14,490 nucleotides of DNA from contig JAAURV010000046.1 in the NCBI GenBank assembly GCA_012032065.1, positions 1-14,490 of the forward strand, given 5' to 3'. The stretch comes from Hyphomicrobiales bacterium. Its GTDB lineage: Bacteria > Pseudomonadota > Alphaproteobacteria > Rhizobiales > Aestuariivirgaceae. Shown piece by piece: positions 6,327 through 14,448 of this stretch. The position numbers and the translations under genes are program-made. Numbering within the stretch: the first letter of the stretch is position 1; every line of letters starts with the position of its first letter. The notes beneath the pieces were generated by a model. The model worked only from the letters and a program-made list of their open reading frames with translations. It did no database searches and was not told the origin of the DNA.

Positions 6327-7070
6327 ACCTTGCCCCTTCTGCCCCACCAGCATGTAGTTGACCCCCATATCCCTTGAGACCCGCCATTGGTCGGCAAGCG
6401 GATGGAAGTTGACGCCGGTTTCGGCTTTGACTTCGATGTCGTTTTCCGCGAGCCAGCCTTTCAGTTCTTCCGGGGTGATGAATTTTTCCCACTGATGCGT
6501 GCCTTTGGGGAGCCAGCCCAGCACGTATTCCGCGCCGATAATGCCGAGGGCGAAGGATTTGAGGGTGCGGTTGAGGGTAGCAACAAACATCAGCCCCTTG
6601 GGGTTCAGCATCAATGCGCAGGTGCGGGTGAAGGAGACGGGATCGGCCACATGCTCGATCACTTCCATGTTGAGGATCACATCGAAGCGCTCGCCGGCGG
6701 AGGCCAGATCCTCGGCGGTGCCGGCGCGGTAGTCGATCGCCAAACCCTGTTCGTCGCGGTGAACGCTGGCGGTCTTGATGTTCTTCTCTGAAGGGTCAAC
6801 GCCGACGATCTCGGCTCCAAGCCTTGCCATCGGTTCGGTCAGCAGTCCCCCGCCGCAGCCGATGTCCAGAAATCGCAAGCCCTTGAATGGCTGCCGGTCG
6901 AAGGGATCGCGCGCAAACCGCGCGGTCACCTGTTCCTTGATGTAGGCGAGGCGCACCGGATTGAATTTGTGCAGCACCCCGAATTTGCCCTTCGGGTTCC
7001 ACCATTCGGCGGCCATTTTCGAGAATTTCTCGACTTCGGCGGGGTCAATCGAAAGCGCGGCAGCGGTCAT
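6315..7070 (-). CDS. ubiG: UbiG, ubiquinone O-methyltransferase
   Basis: A 251-residue SAM-dependent methyltransferase matching UbiG over its full length. It starts with the conserved AEVEKFSKMAAEWWNPKGKF and then FNPVRLAYI. SAM motif I is DIGCGGGLL at about 69-77. Then come VGVDPSEKNI, a VILNMEVIEHVADP post-motif, and ATLNRTLKSF with GAEYVLGWLPKGTHQWEKFI, all signatures of the family. UbiG carries out both O-methylations in ubiquinone synthesis (3,4-dihydroxy-polyprenylbenzoate step and the last demethylubiquinone step), at the inner membrane surface. AAAGGA lies 7 bases before the ATG. It is divergent from lysC across a 150-bp gap and overlaps parE tail to tail by 12 bp. Confidence 0.97.
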   Translation of the reverse strand: MTAAALSIDPAEVEKFSKMAAEWWNPKGKFGVLHKFNPVRLAYIKEQVTARFARDPFDRQPFKGLRFLDIGCGGGLLTEPMARLGAEIVGVDPSEKNIKTASVHRDEQGLAIDYRAGTAEDLASAGERFDVILNMEVIEHVADPVSFTRTCALMLNPKGLMFVATLNRTLKSFALGIIGAEYVLGWLPKGTHQWEKFITPEELKGWLAENDIEVKAETGVNFHPLADQWRVSRDMGVNYMLVGQKGQGSIQ

Positions 7071-7220
7071 TTGGTGTCCTTTGGACGGATTATTGCATAA
7101 GCGAAGGGCGTCATCTATGAGTACGCCGCAACGTTTTCAGAGGTTTGCTAAAGGGCGATCCGGCTGAGAGGACCAGCGGCCAAGGCTGGGGCTTTTCGGC
7201 ACTTGAGGGGTGTGGGGCCG

Positions 7221-8477
7221 ATGGGCCGTTTGGTGATGAAATTCGGGGGCACGTCGGTCGCGGATGTGGAGCGCATCCGCAATGTCGCGCGCCATGTGGA
7301 GCGGGAAGTGAAGGCGGGCCATCACGTGGCCGTGGTGGTATCGGCCATGGCTGGCACGACTGACCGGTTGGCCGGCTGGTGCCGGGAAGCCGCGCCTTTC
7401 CACGATGCGCGGGAATACGATGCAATCGTCGCCTCGGGCGAGCAGGTCACCTCCGGTCTCCTCGCCATCGTCCTGCAGGACATGGGCATTCCGGCGCGCT
7501 CCTGGCATGGCTGGCAGATTCCGCTGAAAACCGACGGCGTTCATGGCGCGGCGCGCATTGCCGCCATCGACGGCGACGAAATCAGAAAGCGCATGGAGCA
7601 GGGGCAGGTCGCGGTGATCGCCGGCTTCCAGGGCATCGGCCCCGACAAGCGCATCACCACGCTGGGCCGGGGAGGATCGGATACTTCGGCGGTCGCGGTG
7701 GCGGCGGCGCTCGATGCGGCCTGCGATATCTATACCGATGTGGACGGCGTCTACACGGCGGACCCCCGCATCGTCAGCGCCGCGCGCAAGCTTGACCGCA
7801 TCTCCTACGAAGAAATGCTGGAGCAGGCTTCGCTTGGCGCCAAGGTGCTGCAAACCCGTTCTGTCGAACTGGCGATGGTCTATAAGGTGCCCTTGCAGGT
7901 GCGTTCGAGCTTCGAGCCGCCGGACGCGGCAAACCAGAACAAGCCCGACGGCACCGGCCCCGGGACACTCGTATGCGATGAGGAGCGAATCGTGGAGCAA
8001 CATGTGGTGAGCGGCATCGCCTACTCGCGCGATGAGGCGAAAGTGGCGATCCGAAAGGTGAAGGACCAGCCGGGCGTGTCCGCCTCGCTGTTCGGCCCTC
8101 TCGCGGAAGCCGACATCAGCGTCGACATGATCGTGCAGAATGTCTCCGCTGACGGCTCGACCGCCGACATCACGTTCACGGTGGCGCGCAAGGATCTGCA
8201 AAAGGCCATCGAGGTGCTGAACGGCGTCAAGGACAAGATCGGCTTCCAGGAACTCATGCATTCGGCCGACGTGGCCAAGGTGTCGGTCGTCGGAATCGGC
8301 ATGCGCAGTCATGCGGGCGTTGCCGCGCGGATGTTCAAGTCGCTGGCCGAGAAGGGCATCAACATCCAGGCCATCACCACATCCGAAATCAAGGTGAGCG
8401 TGCTGATCGACGAAGCCTATACCGAGCTCGCGGTGCGCGCCCTGCATCAGGCTTATGGGCTGGACGCAAAGCACTAG
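7221..8477 (+). CDS. lysC: Aspartate kinase
   Basis: A 418-residue monofunctional aspartate kinase, which makes aspartyl phosphate at the first step of the lysine, threonine, methionine and diaminopimelate pathways. The kinase half shows KFGGTSVAD (7-15), VVVSAMAGTTD, the EQVTSGLLA helix, TLGRGGSDTSAVAVAAAL and YTDVDGVYTADPR. The C-terminal part holds two ACT domains: one with VSGIAYSRDEAKVAI and PGVSASLF, the second with VAKVSVVGIGM and GINIQAITTSEIKVSVLI. These bind lysine and/or threonine for feedback inhibition. Three in-frame starts exist; ATG 7221 (MGRLVMKFGG) fits the family better than TTG 7203 or ATG 7236, and has a GGGG stretch just upstream. No lysine riboswitch is visible in the leader. 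ptsP follows, a typical alphaproteobacterial neighbour. Confidence 0.97.
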   Translation: MGRLVMKFGGTSVADVERIRNVARHVEREVKAGHHVAVVVSAMAGTTDRLAGWCREAAPFHDAREYDAIVASGEQVTSGLLAIVLQDMGIPARSWHGWQIPLKTDGVHGAARIAAIDGDEIRKRMEQGQVAVIAGFQGIGPDKRITTLGRGGSDTSAVAVAAALDAACDIYTDVDGVYTADPRIVSAARKLDRISYEEMLEQASLGAKVLQTRSVELAMVYKVPLQVRSSFEPPDAANQNKPDGTGPGTLVCDEERIVEQHVVSGIAYSRDEAKVAIRKVKDQPGVSASLFGPLAEADISVDMIVQNVSADGSTADITFTVARKDLQKAIEVLNGVKDKIGFQELMHSADVAKVSVVGIGMRSHAGVAARMFKSLAEKGINIQAITTSEIKVSVLIDEAYTELAVRALHQAYGLDAKH

Positions 8478-8561
8478 AGCAGCCATGACAACAACCATCC
8501 GCCATAAACCAGCCGCACGTCCGAAATGGACGTCAACGCGCGTGCGCGAGGGCACTGCCTG

Positions 8562-10824
8562 ATGCCTGGCTCCGCCCTCGGCCCGCGCGTCCTGCTCAAG
8601 CGGCTCCGCGAGGTGATGGCGGAACCGGAGACGGCGCAGAAACGGCTCGACAAGATCGTCACCCTGATCGCCGCCAACATGGTGGCGGAAGTCTGCTCAA
8701 TCTATGTGATGCGGCCGGGCGACTTCCTCGAACTCTACGCCACCGAAGGCTTGAAGCGCGAAGCCGTGCACAAGTCGCGGCTGAAGACCGGCGAAGGCCT
8801 TGTGGGCTTGATCGCGCGGGAAGCGATCGGATTGAGTCTCTCCGACGCGCAGCATCATCCGGCGTTCAAATATCTCCCCGAGACCGGAGAGGAAATCTAC
8901 AACGCCTTCCTCGGCGTGCCGATCATGCGCGGCGGCTCGGTGATGGGCGTGCTGGTGGTGCAGAACCGCACCCAACGCCACTACACCGACGAGGAAGAGG
9001 AGGCGTTGCAAACCACCGCCATGGTGCTGGCGGAGGTGATCGCATCGGGCGAACTCCGGGAAGTGGCGCGCGAAGTGGCAGCCGACGTCGCCCATGTGCG
9101 CAGCCATCATCTGCGCGGCGAGGCGCTGGCGGAAGGCATCGCTCTCGGACTTGCGGTTTTGCACGAGCCGCGCGTCGCCATCGAGAACATGATCGCCGAG
9201 AACATTCCGGAAGAGCGCAAGCGCCTGCAAAAGGCCGTCGAAAAATTGCGCACGCATGTCGACGAATTGCTCGATGGCTCGGACGAAGCGGATGCGACCG
9301 ACTATTCCGACGTGCTCGAAACCATCCGCATGTTCGCGCGCGACAAGGGCTGGGTGAACCGGCTCAATGAAGCCGTCGACACGGGCCTTACCGCCGAAGC
9401 CGCCGTCGAGCGCGTGCAGACCGACAATCGCGCCCGCATGATGCGCACCGGCGATGCTTACCTGCGCGAGCGCATGCACGATCTCGACGATCTGTCGAAC
9501 CGGCTGCTCCGCATCCTGACCGGCGCGGTCGCCACCGCATCGCGCAGCGATCTACCGGCGAATTCGATCGTCGTCGCCCGCAACATGGGGCCGGCCGAAC
9601 TTCTCGACTACGACCGCAGCAAGATCCGTGGCGTGATTCTGGAGGAGGGCGGCAAGACCAGCCATGTGGCGATCGTGGCCCGCGCGCTCGGCATTCCCGC
9701 CGTCGGCCAGGCCGAGGGGCTCATCGATCTCGTCGATACCGGCAGCCCCATCATTGTCGATGGCGCAACCGGCGAACTGTTCGTGCGTCCCTCGCCCGAC
9801 CTGCAGCGCGCCTATGCCGAGAAAGTCCGGTTCTATGCGCGGAAGCAGGCGCAATATGCCGAGCTTCGCGAAAAGCCGGCGCTGACGCGCGACGGGGTGA
9901 AGATCGAGCTCAACATCAATGCCGGCCTGATTGTCGACATGCCGCATCTCCATGACTCGGGCGCCGATGGCGTTGGGCTTTACCGCACCGAATTGCAATT
10001 CATGCTGGCGCAGCGGTTTCCGCGTCTGACCAGTCAGGTGAAGCATTACGGCGCCATCATCGATCAGGCGAAGGGAAAGCCCGTCGTCTTCAGAACCCTC
10101 GACATCGCGCCGACAAGACGCTGCCCTATCTCCGGCAGCCGAAGGAAGAAAACCCGGCGCTCGGCTGGCGCTCGATCCGCATGGCGCTCGACCGCCCGGC
10201 ATTGCTGCGGCTCCAGGTCCGCGCCCTGTTGCTGGCGGGAGCGGGACTGCCGATGAAGATCATGTTCCCGATGATCGCGGATGTCGACGAATACCGGCGC
10301 GCGGCGGAGGCGGTCGAAGCCGAGAAAACCTACCTCACAGCGCGCGGGCATCAGTTGCCATCGCGGGTGAAGCTCGGCGTGATGATCGAAATCCCCTCGC
10401 TCCTCTGGCAGCTCGATCAGATTCTGCCGATCGTCGATTTCGCCTCGATCGGATCGAACGATCTGGTGCAGTTCCTGTTGCGTCGGATCGCGGCAACCCG
10501 CGTCTTGCAGGACGTTACGATCCCTTGAGCCCTTCGGCGCTCTTGGTGATGCGCGCCATCGTTGAGGCGGCGGAGCGGCACAAGAAGCCGGTGACGCTCT
10601 GCGGCGAACTTGGCGGACGCCCGCTCGAGGCGATGGGACTCGTGGGCGTCGGCCTCACCTCGATCTCCATGGTGCCGTCGGCGATTGGCCCGGTCAAAGC
10701 CATGATCATGAGTCTCGACCGCGCCAAGCTGTGGAGCTTCATGGAGCCCTTGCTCAGAAGCCCGGCGCATTCGATCCGCGGCGATCTCCTCGAATTCGCC
10801 CAGCGGCAGGGCGTTACGCTGTAG
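8562..10824 (+). CDS. ptsP: Nitrogen-PTS enzyme I (PtsP), two bases missing
   Basis: PtsP takes phosphate from phosphoenolpyruvate and passes it to the NPr/EIIANtr relay that tunes nitrogen and potassium metabolism. An N-terminal GAF domain (about residues 15-165) contains LDKIVTLIAANMVAEVCSIY and TGEGLVGLIA. The swivelling domain follows, with the phospho-histidine motif EGGKTSHVAIVARALGIPAV. The C-terminal PEP-binding barrel has DGVGLYRTELQFM and TLCGELGG. Two single-base losses break it. Adding a G at about 10107 gives TLDIGADKTLPYLRQP, and adding a T to TT at 10478-10479 gives NDLVQFLFASDRGNPRLAG. With both, the length is exactly 754 residues, normal for the family. I chose ATG 8562, which has GAGGG upstream. 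ATG 8526 has no such site and sits in the loop of a small inverted repeat (8517-8533). Confidence 0.93.
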
Positions 10825-10916
10825 GCGGTCTCACCCATCGCCGGAGGCGCCGGAGAAAACTTCCCCTGTTAGCCACCCATTCACCATTCTCGTTCATTGT
10901 TTCGGCGTGAACAGCG

Positions 10917-10931
10917 TTAACGGGCGGTTAA
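10917..10931. promoter_or_regulatory. CtrA-type box (TTAA-N7-TTAA) upstream of the RodZ-like gene
   Basis: TTAA at 10917-10920 and TTAA at 10928-10931 are separated by exactly 7 bases (CGGGCGG), the full-site consensus of the alphaproteobacterial cell-cycle regulator CtrA. It lies 27 bp before the ATG of the RodZ-like gene in a 134-bp non-coding gap. An inverted repeat, CGGGCG (10921-10926) with CGCCCG (10935-10940), overlaps its right half. A weaker GTTCA/TGAAC pair (10892-10896, 10908-10912) lies just before. The box would put the gene under cell-cycle control; this is inference. Confidence 0.5.
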
Positions 10932-10958
10932 TTGCGCCCGCCATTCGAGAGTGACGAT

Positions 10959-12185
10959 ATGAGCGCCCAGGATATCGAGACCGCCGCCGCCGCCGAAGAG
11001 CAAGTGGAACAGACTGGCGAGATGGAAGAGACCGGAACGCCGGAAGAAACAACGGAACACGCGATGTTCCGCATCAAGCCCGACGGCGACGCCGATCCCG
11101 CGGGCGAAGCGGGCTGGTATCTGCAGCGCGAGCGCGAACGGCGCGGGCTTTCGCTCGAGGATGCGGGCGAAGCGACCGGGGTTCATCCCTATCACATCGA
11201 GGCCATCGAGTATGGCGACTTGACGCGCATGCCGGAGCGCCGCGAGGCGCTGGAAATGGTCGCACTCTATGCGCAGTTCCTCGAATTCGATCCGCAACCG
11301 CTGATCGCGCATTACGATGCCTTCCTGCCGCTGCCGGAAGTCGCGGCCGAAGAGGCGCATCCCGCCGATCCGCTACCGCTTTCGAGCGCCAAGGTTCTGA
11401 AATTCGGCAAGATGCCGAAACTGCCGAAGATCAATCTCCGGATTCCCGCCATGCCTGGCGGAACCGGCGGGATCGTGGCTTCGGTCGCCGGCGCCATCAT
11501 GTTGTTCGCTGGCGCTTCGTGGCTGATGATGCCCGGCAGCGAAACCGCGCCGCAGCAGAATGTCGCAGCCGTCGAGAAGCCCGCCGAAGAAATCCCGGTC
11601 AACGAGCAGGAGCCTGCCCAGCAGGCCACCGCCGAAGTGGCGAGCGACGATCAGATCGCAACCTCGTCCACGAACGAACAGGCCGCCGATATAACGGTCA
11701 AGGAAGAACCGATGGCCGACGATCAGTTGGCCGCTCTCGCCGAAACCGAAGCCGCCCAGGGCAATTCTTCCGAAGGCAGCAACCTCGAAGGCCTTGGCGA
11801 TTTCATTTCTCAGCAGGTGCCGGACGAGAAACCCGCGGACGAGCCGCAGAATGTGGCGAGCATCCAGTCCGCTGACGACATGATCCAGACACCCGAAGGC
11901 CGCACCTTCGGCATCAAGAATGGCGATACGCGCCTCGTGCTCAAGGCCAAGGCCCCGGTGTGGGTCAGGATCGAAGATGCATCCGGCAATGTGGTGATGA
12001 CCCAGATGCTGATGATGGGCGACACTTACCGCGTCCCCGACCGCGACGGCCTCGTGGTGATCGCCCGCGACGGCGGCCTCCTGAGCTACCTGATCGACGG
12101 CAAGGAAAAAGGCATCCTGGGAACGCCGGGCGAAATCCTGGTCGGCCGCCCGCTCGACATCAAGTCGCTGGAAGGGCAGGGCTGA
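10959..12185 (+). CDS. RodZ-like HTH / membrane / DUF4115 protein
   Basis: A 408-residue protein with the RodZ layout. An acidic N-terminal tail (1-48) precedes a Cro/CI-type helix-turn-helix at about 50-115 (GWYLQRERERRGLSLEDAGE, then HPYHIEAIEYGDLTRMPER). A Lys/Pro-rich linker leads to one membrane helix at about 171-192. A long Glu/Ala/Gln-rich periplasmic linker follows, and a C-terminal DUF4115 domain from about 322 (LVLKAKAPVWVRIEDASGN, GDTYRVPDRDGL). RodZ ties MreB filaments to the membrane and the cell-wall elongation machinery. In alphaproteobacteria this branch sits between ptsP and prfA and is usually annotated only as a DUF4115 or HTH protein, so the cell-shape role is inferred. 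An upstream TTG (10932) would place the CtrA-type box partly inside the gene; ATG 10959 with a GAGAGTGA stretch before it is preferred. Confidence 0.88.
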   Translation: MSAQDIETAAAAEEQVEQTGEMEETGTPEETTEHAMFRIKPDGDADPAGEAGWYLQRERERRGLSLEDAGEATGVHPYHIEAIEYGDLTRMPERREALEMVALYAQFLEFDPQPLIAHYDAFLPLPEVAAEEAHPADPLPLSSAKVLKFGKMPKLPKINLRIPAMPGGTGGIVASVAGAIMLFAGASWLMMPGSETAPQQNVAAVEKPAEEIPVNEQEPAQQATAEVASDDQIATSSTNEQAADITVKEEPMADDQLAALAETEAAQGNSSEGSNLEGLGDFISQQVPDEKPADEPQNVASIQSADDMIQTPEGRTFGIKNGDTRLVLKAKAPVWVRIEDASGNVVMTQMLMMGDTYRVPDRDGLVVIARDGGLLSYLIDGKEKGILGTPGEILVGRPLDIKSLEGQG

Positions 12186-12200
12186 CGCCTTGGCATCAAG

Positions 12201-12225
12201 GCGGCGCTTGCTCTACAAGCGCCGC
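12201..12225 (+). promoter_or_regulatory. Strong hairpin immediately before the prfA start
   Basis: GCGGCGCTTG (12201-12210) and CAAGCGCCGC (12216-12225) are perfect reverse complements with a 5-base loop CTCTA. The stem ends 2 bases before the prfA ATG (12228) and takes up most of the 42-bp gap after the RodZ-like gene. No ribosome binding site is visible outside it. No T run follows, so it is not a standard terminator. It could limit prfA translation, mark an RNA processing site, or protect the upstream mRNA end. Confidence 0.6.
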
Positions 12226-12227
12226 GC

Positions 12228-13302
12228 ATGACCAGGATTCCACAGGAAAAACTTGACCGGATCGTGCAGCGCTTTGCCGCTGTCGAGCATGACCTTTCGA
12301 GCGGCGCTTCGGGCGATCAGTTCGTGAAGCTGTCGAAGGAATATGCCGAGATCGAGCCCACGGCGAAGGCGGCACTCGCGCTCCGCAAGGCCTATGGCGA
12401 ACGCCGCGACGCCGACGAGATGATCGCGGCTGGCGGCGAGATGGCGGAGATGGCGCAGGCCGAGCGCGACGATCTCGACACCCGCATCGAAACCATGGAG
12501 CAAGCTCTCCGCATCCTGCTCCTGCCGAAGGATGCGCCGACGAAAGAAACGTCATTCTCGAAGTGCGCGCCGGCACCGGCGGCGATGAAGCGGCGATCTT
12601 CGCGGGCGATTTGTTCCGCATGTATCAGCGCTACGCGGGCTCGCAGAACTGGCGGGTCGAGATCATCTCGGCGAGCGAAGGCGAGCATGGCGGCTACAAG
12701 GAAGTGATCGCCAATATCTATGGCGCGGGGGCCTATGCCAAGCTCAAATTCGAATCTGGCGTGCACCGGGTGCAGCGCGTGCCCGACACCGAGACGCAAG
12801 GCCGCATCCATACATCCGCCGCCACCGTCGCGGTGCTGCCCGAGGCCGAGAAGTCGACATCAAGATCGAGGACAAGGATCTCAGGATCGACGTCTACCGT
12901 TCGTCCGGTCCCGGCGGGCAGTCGGTCAACACCACCGACTCGGCGGTGCGCATTACTCACATACCGACTGGTCTTTCCGTTGCGCAGCAGACCGAGAAGT
13001 CACAACTCAAAAACAAGAACGCGGCGATGAAGCTGTTGCGCGCCAGGCTCTACGAGATCGAACGCAACCGCATTGACTCCGAGCGTTCCGCCACGCGCAA
13101 AGGGCAGGTGGGATCGGGCGATCGCTCCGAGCGCATCCGCACCTATAATTTTCCGCAAGGCCGCGTCACCGATCACCGCATCAACCTGACGCTCTACAAA
13201 CTCGATCAGATCATCGAAGGGCCTGCGCTCGAAGAAATGGTGCAAGCGTTGATGACGCATCATCAGGCGGAACTGCTCGCCACCGAAGAGTCCAATGCCT
13301 GA
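12228..13302 (+). CDS. prfA: Peptide chain release factor 1, two bases missing
   Basis: RF1 ends translation at UAA and UAG. The N-terminal domain starts MTRIPQEKLDRIVQRFAAVE. The reading frame breaks at about 12536; adding one G to GCGCC gives KDAADERNVILEVRAGTGGD. It breaks again at about 12850; adding one G to GAGAAG gives LPEAEEVDIKIEDKDLRIDV. With both bases, the protein is exactly 358 residues, the normal RF1 length. The stop-codon reading P-x-T motif is RVQRVPDTE, not the SPF of RF2. The catalytic GGQ is intact at 12913-12921 (SSGPGGQSVNTTDSAVRI). PrmC, which methylates that glutamine, is encoded next with an 8-bp overlap. As RF1 is normally essential, the breaks are most easily read as sequence errors. 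A perfect 10-bp hairpin sits right before the ATG. Confidence 0.94.
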
Positions 13303-14140
13303 AACTGTCCGCGGCCTGCTGGCGGAAGCAAAGCGGCTCTTGAAGGATGTTGAGGACGCAGCGCTCGATAGCCGGCTGCTCCTGCAGCACGCGGCAAAAA
13401 TCAGTCACGAAGAGATCGTGGCCGATCCCGGTCATGTGGTTGCGGAAGATGCCGCGCAAGCGTTTCGCAACTTCGTGCAGCGCCGCAAAAACAACGAACC
13501 TGTTTCGCGCATTATCGGCGAGCGGGAATTCTATGGCCGCGTCTTCGCGATTTCACCTGCCGTGCTCGATCCGAGGCCCGACACCGAAACGTTGATCGAC
13601 CTCGCTCTCGAATATCTGAAAGGCCGCACAGCACCTCGCATTCTCGATCTCGGAACCGGAAGCGGCATTCTTGCCGTCACACTCCTGGCGGAGTTGCCGA
13701 ACGCATCCGCTGTCGCCACCGACATTTCCAGAGCCCCTTTGACTTCCGTACGCGGAAATGCGGACCGCCTTGGAGTAGGAAACCGCCTCGAAACCCTGCA
13801 AGCGAACTGGCTCGACGGCGTTACTGGTGACTACGATCTGATCGTCTCCAATCCACCCTACATCCCGCTGGCGGATATCCCCGGCCTTGCTCCAGACGTG
13901 AAGGACTACGACCCTGCCAAAGCTTTGGACGGAGGCCCGGACGGCCTTGAGGCCTACCGGCGAATCGCCGTTGGCGCGCCTGCCCATCTCGCCCCCAGAG
14001 GCGCTATCCTGGTTGAATCCGGGGCCGGGCAGCAGCCCTCCATCAAAGCCATTTTCGCCGCCCAAGAGCTTGAATTCCGCCAGTCGAAAGCCGATCTGGG
14101 TGGTCATGAACGGGCGCTCCTGTTCATCAGACGCCCATAA
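13295..14140 (+). CDS. prmC: PrmC, release factor glutamine N5-methyltransferase
   Basis: A 281-residue SAM-dependent enzyme that methylates the GGQ glutamine of release factors RF1 and RF2, increasing their activity. The N-terminal five-helix substrate-binding part (about 1-75) ends in EPVSRIIGEREFYGRVF. Then come the LDPRPDTETL linker, SAM motif I DLGTGSGILAV (118-128), the acidic ATDIS strand end, and the catalytic NPPY motif (186-189 in IVSNPPYIPL). The C-terminal KALDGGPDGLEAYRRI is also characteristic. GAAGAG 5 bases before the ATG lies inside the end of prfA, and the two genes overlap by 8 bp in different frames, so they are probably translated together. The gene is unbroken, in contrast to prfA. 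Confidence 0.96.
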   Translation: MPETVRGLLAEAKRLLKDVEDAALDSRLLLQHAAKISHEEIVADPGHVVAEDAAQAFRNFVQRRKNNEPVSRIIGEREFYGRVFAISPAVLDPRPDTETLIDLALEYLKGRTAPRILDLGTGSGILAVTLLAELPNASAVATDISRAPLTSVRGNADRLGVGNRLETLQANWLDGVTGDYDLIVSNPPYIPLADIPGLAPDVKDYDPAKALDGGPDGLEAYRRIAVGAPAHLAPRGAILVESGAGQQPSIKAIFAAQELEFRQSKADLGGHERALLFIRRP

Positions 14141-14448
14141 AAAAACCATTGGAACGGACTAAACAATTCCGCTATGAGGAACTCGGTCATTCATTCTGCC
14201 CTTTGCGATAGCGCCGGGCCGGGGTGCCAGTAGGCGGGGATTTTCCCCCTTCTTCACCATTCGCCAGCGCAGTTGAGGGACGGCAATTCCAATCGGAAAA
14301 GCCTGCGGCAGAAGAACAGAGACCGCAACCACAGGGTTCGGATTTGGCAAGACTCACCGCATGAGTCGTCCAGTTTGCTAACACCCTATTTCGGGAATGG
14401 GGCGGCTTTGGCCGTTTGCGCACTTTGAACTTCGATAATGGATTTCGC
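14141..14448. other. Non-coding gap between prmC and the DUF4167 gene
   Basis: This 308-bp stretch holds no coding region I believe. The open frames on the minus strand (for example 14187-14450) read as basic, Cys/Pro/Ser-mixed sequence without family features. A short hairpin, GGGGA-TTT-TCCCC (14236-14248), is followed by CCTTCTTC and might act as a weak terminator for prmC. An inverted repeat with two GANTC sites lies at 14351-14367. GATAAT at 14434-14439 looks like a -10 element but lacks a well-spaced -35. The stretch presumably contains the promoter of the DUF4167 gene. Confidence 0.6.
14351..14367. repeat. Inverted repeat containing two GANTC sites
   Basis: GACTCA (14351-14356) and TGAGTC (14362-14367) are perfect reverse complements with a 5-base spacer. 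The repeat contains GACTC and GAGTC, both matching GANTC, the target of the alphaproteobacterial cell-cycle methylase CcrM. It lies 81 bp before the DUF4167 start. It may be a regulator site or a methylation-sensitive site; six-bp arms alone are not rare by chance. Confidence 0.35.

Noticed and set aside
7071..7220. Possible lysine riboswitch or attenuator before lysC
   Set aside because: The gap is only 150 bp and shows no lysine-riboswitch layout or leader peptide; the best stem, CCAGC/GCTGG at 7173-7189, has only 5 bp and a weak T stretch.
8517..8533. Inverted repeat ACGTCC-gaaat-GGACGT before ptsP
   Set aside because: Six-bp arms with a short loop are expected tens of times by chance in this window. 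I use it only as a weak argument against the ATG at 8526.
7137..8555. 472-codon open frame on the minus strand opposite lysC
   Set aside because: It is a high-GC antisense shadow rich in His, Arg and Asp with no family pattern, while the plus strand is a clear aspartate kinase.
8697..9479. 260-codon minus-strand frame inside ptsP
   Set aside because: Same reason: it mirrors the GAF-domain region of ptsP and shows no protein features of its own.
12530..12860. Programmed frameshifting in prfA
   Set aside because: Known autoregulatory frameshifting concerns RF2 at an early UGA. Two separate shifts in RF1, of the same kind as in comF, ptsP and parD, are better explained by missing bases.
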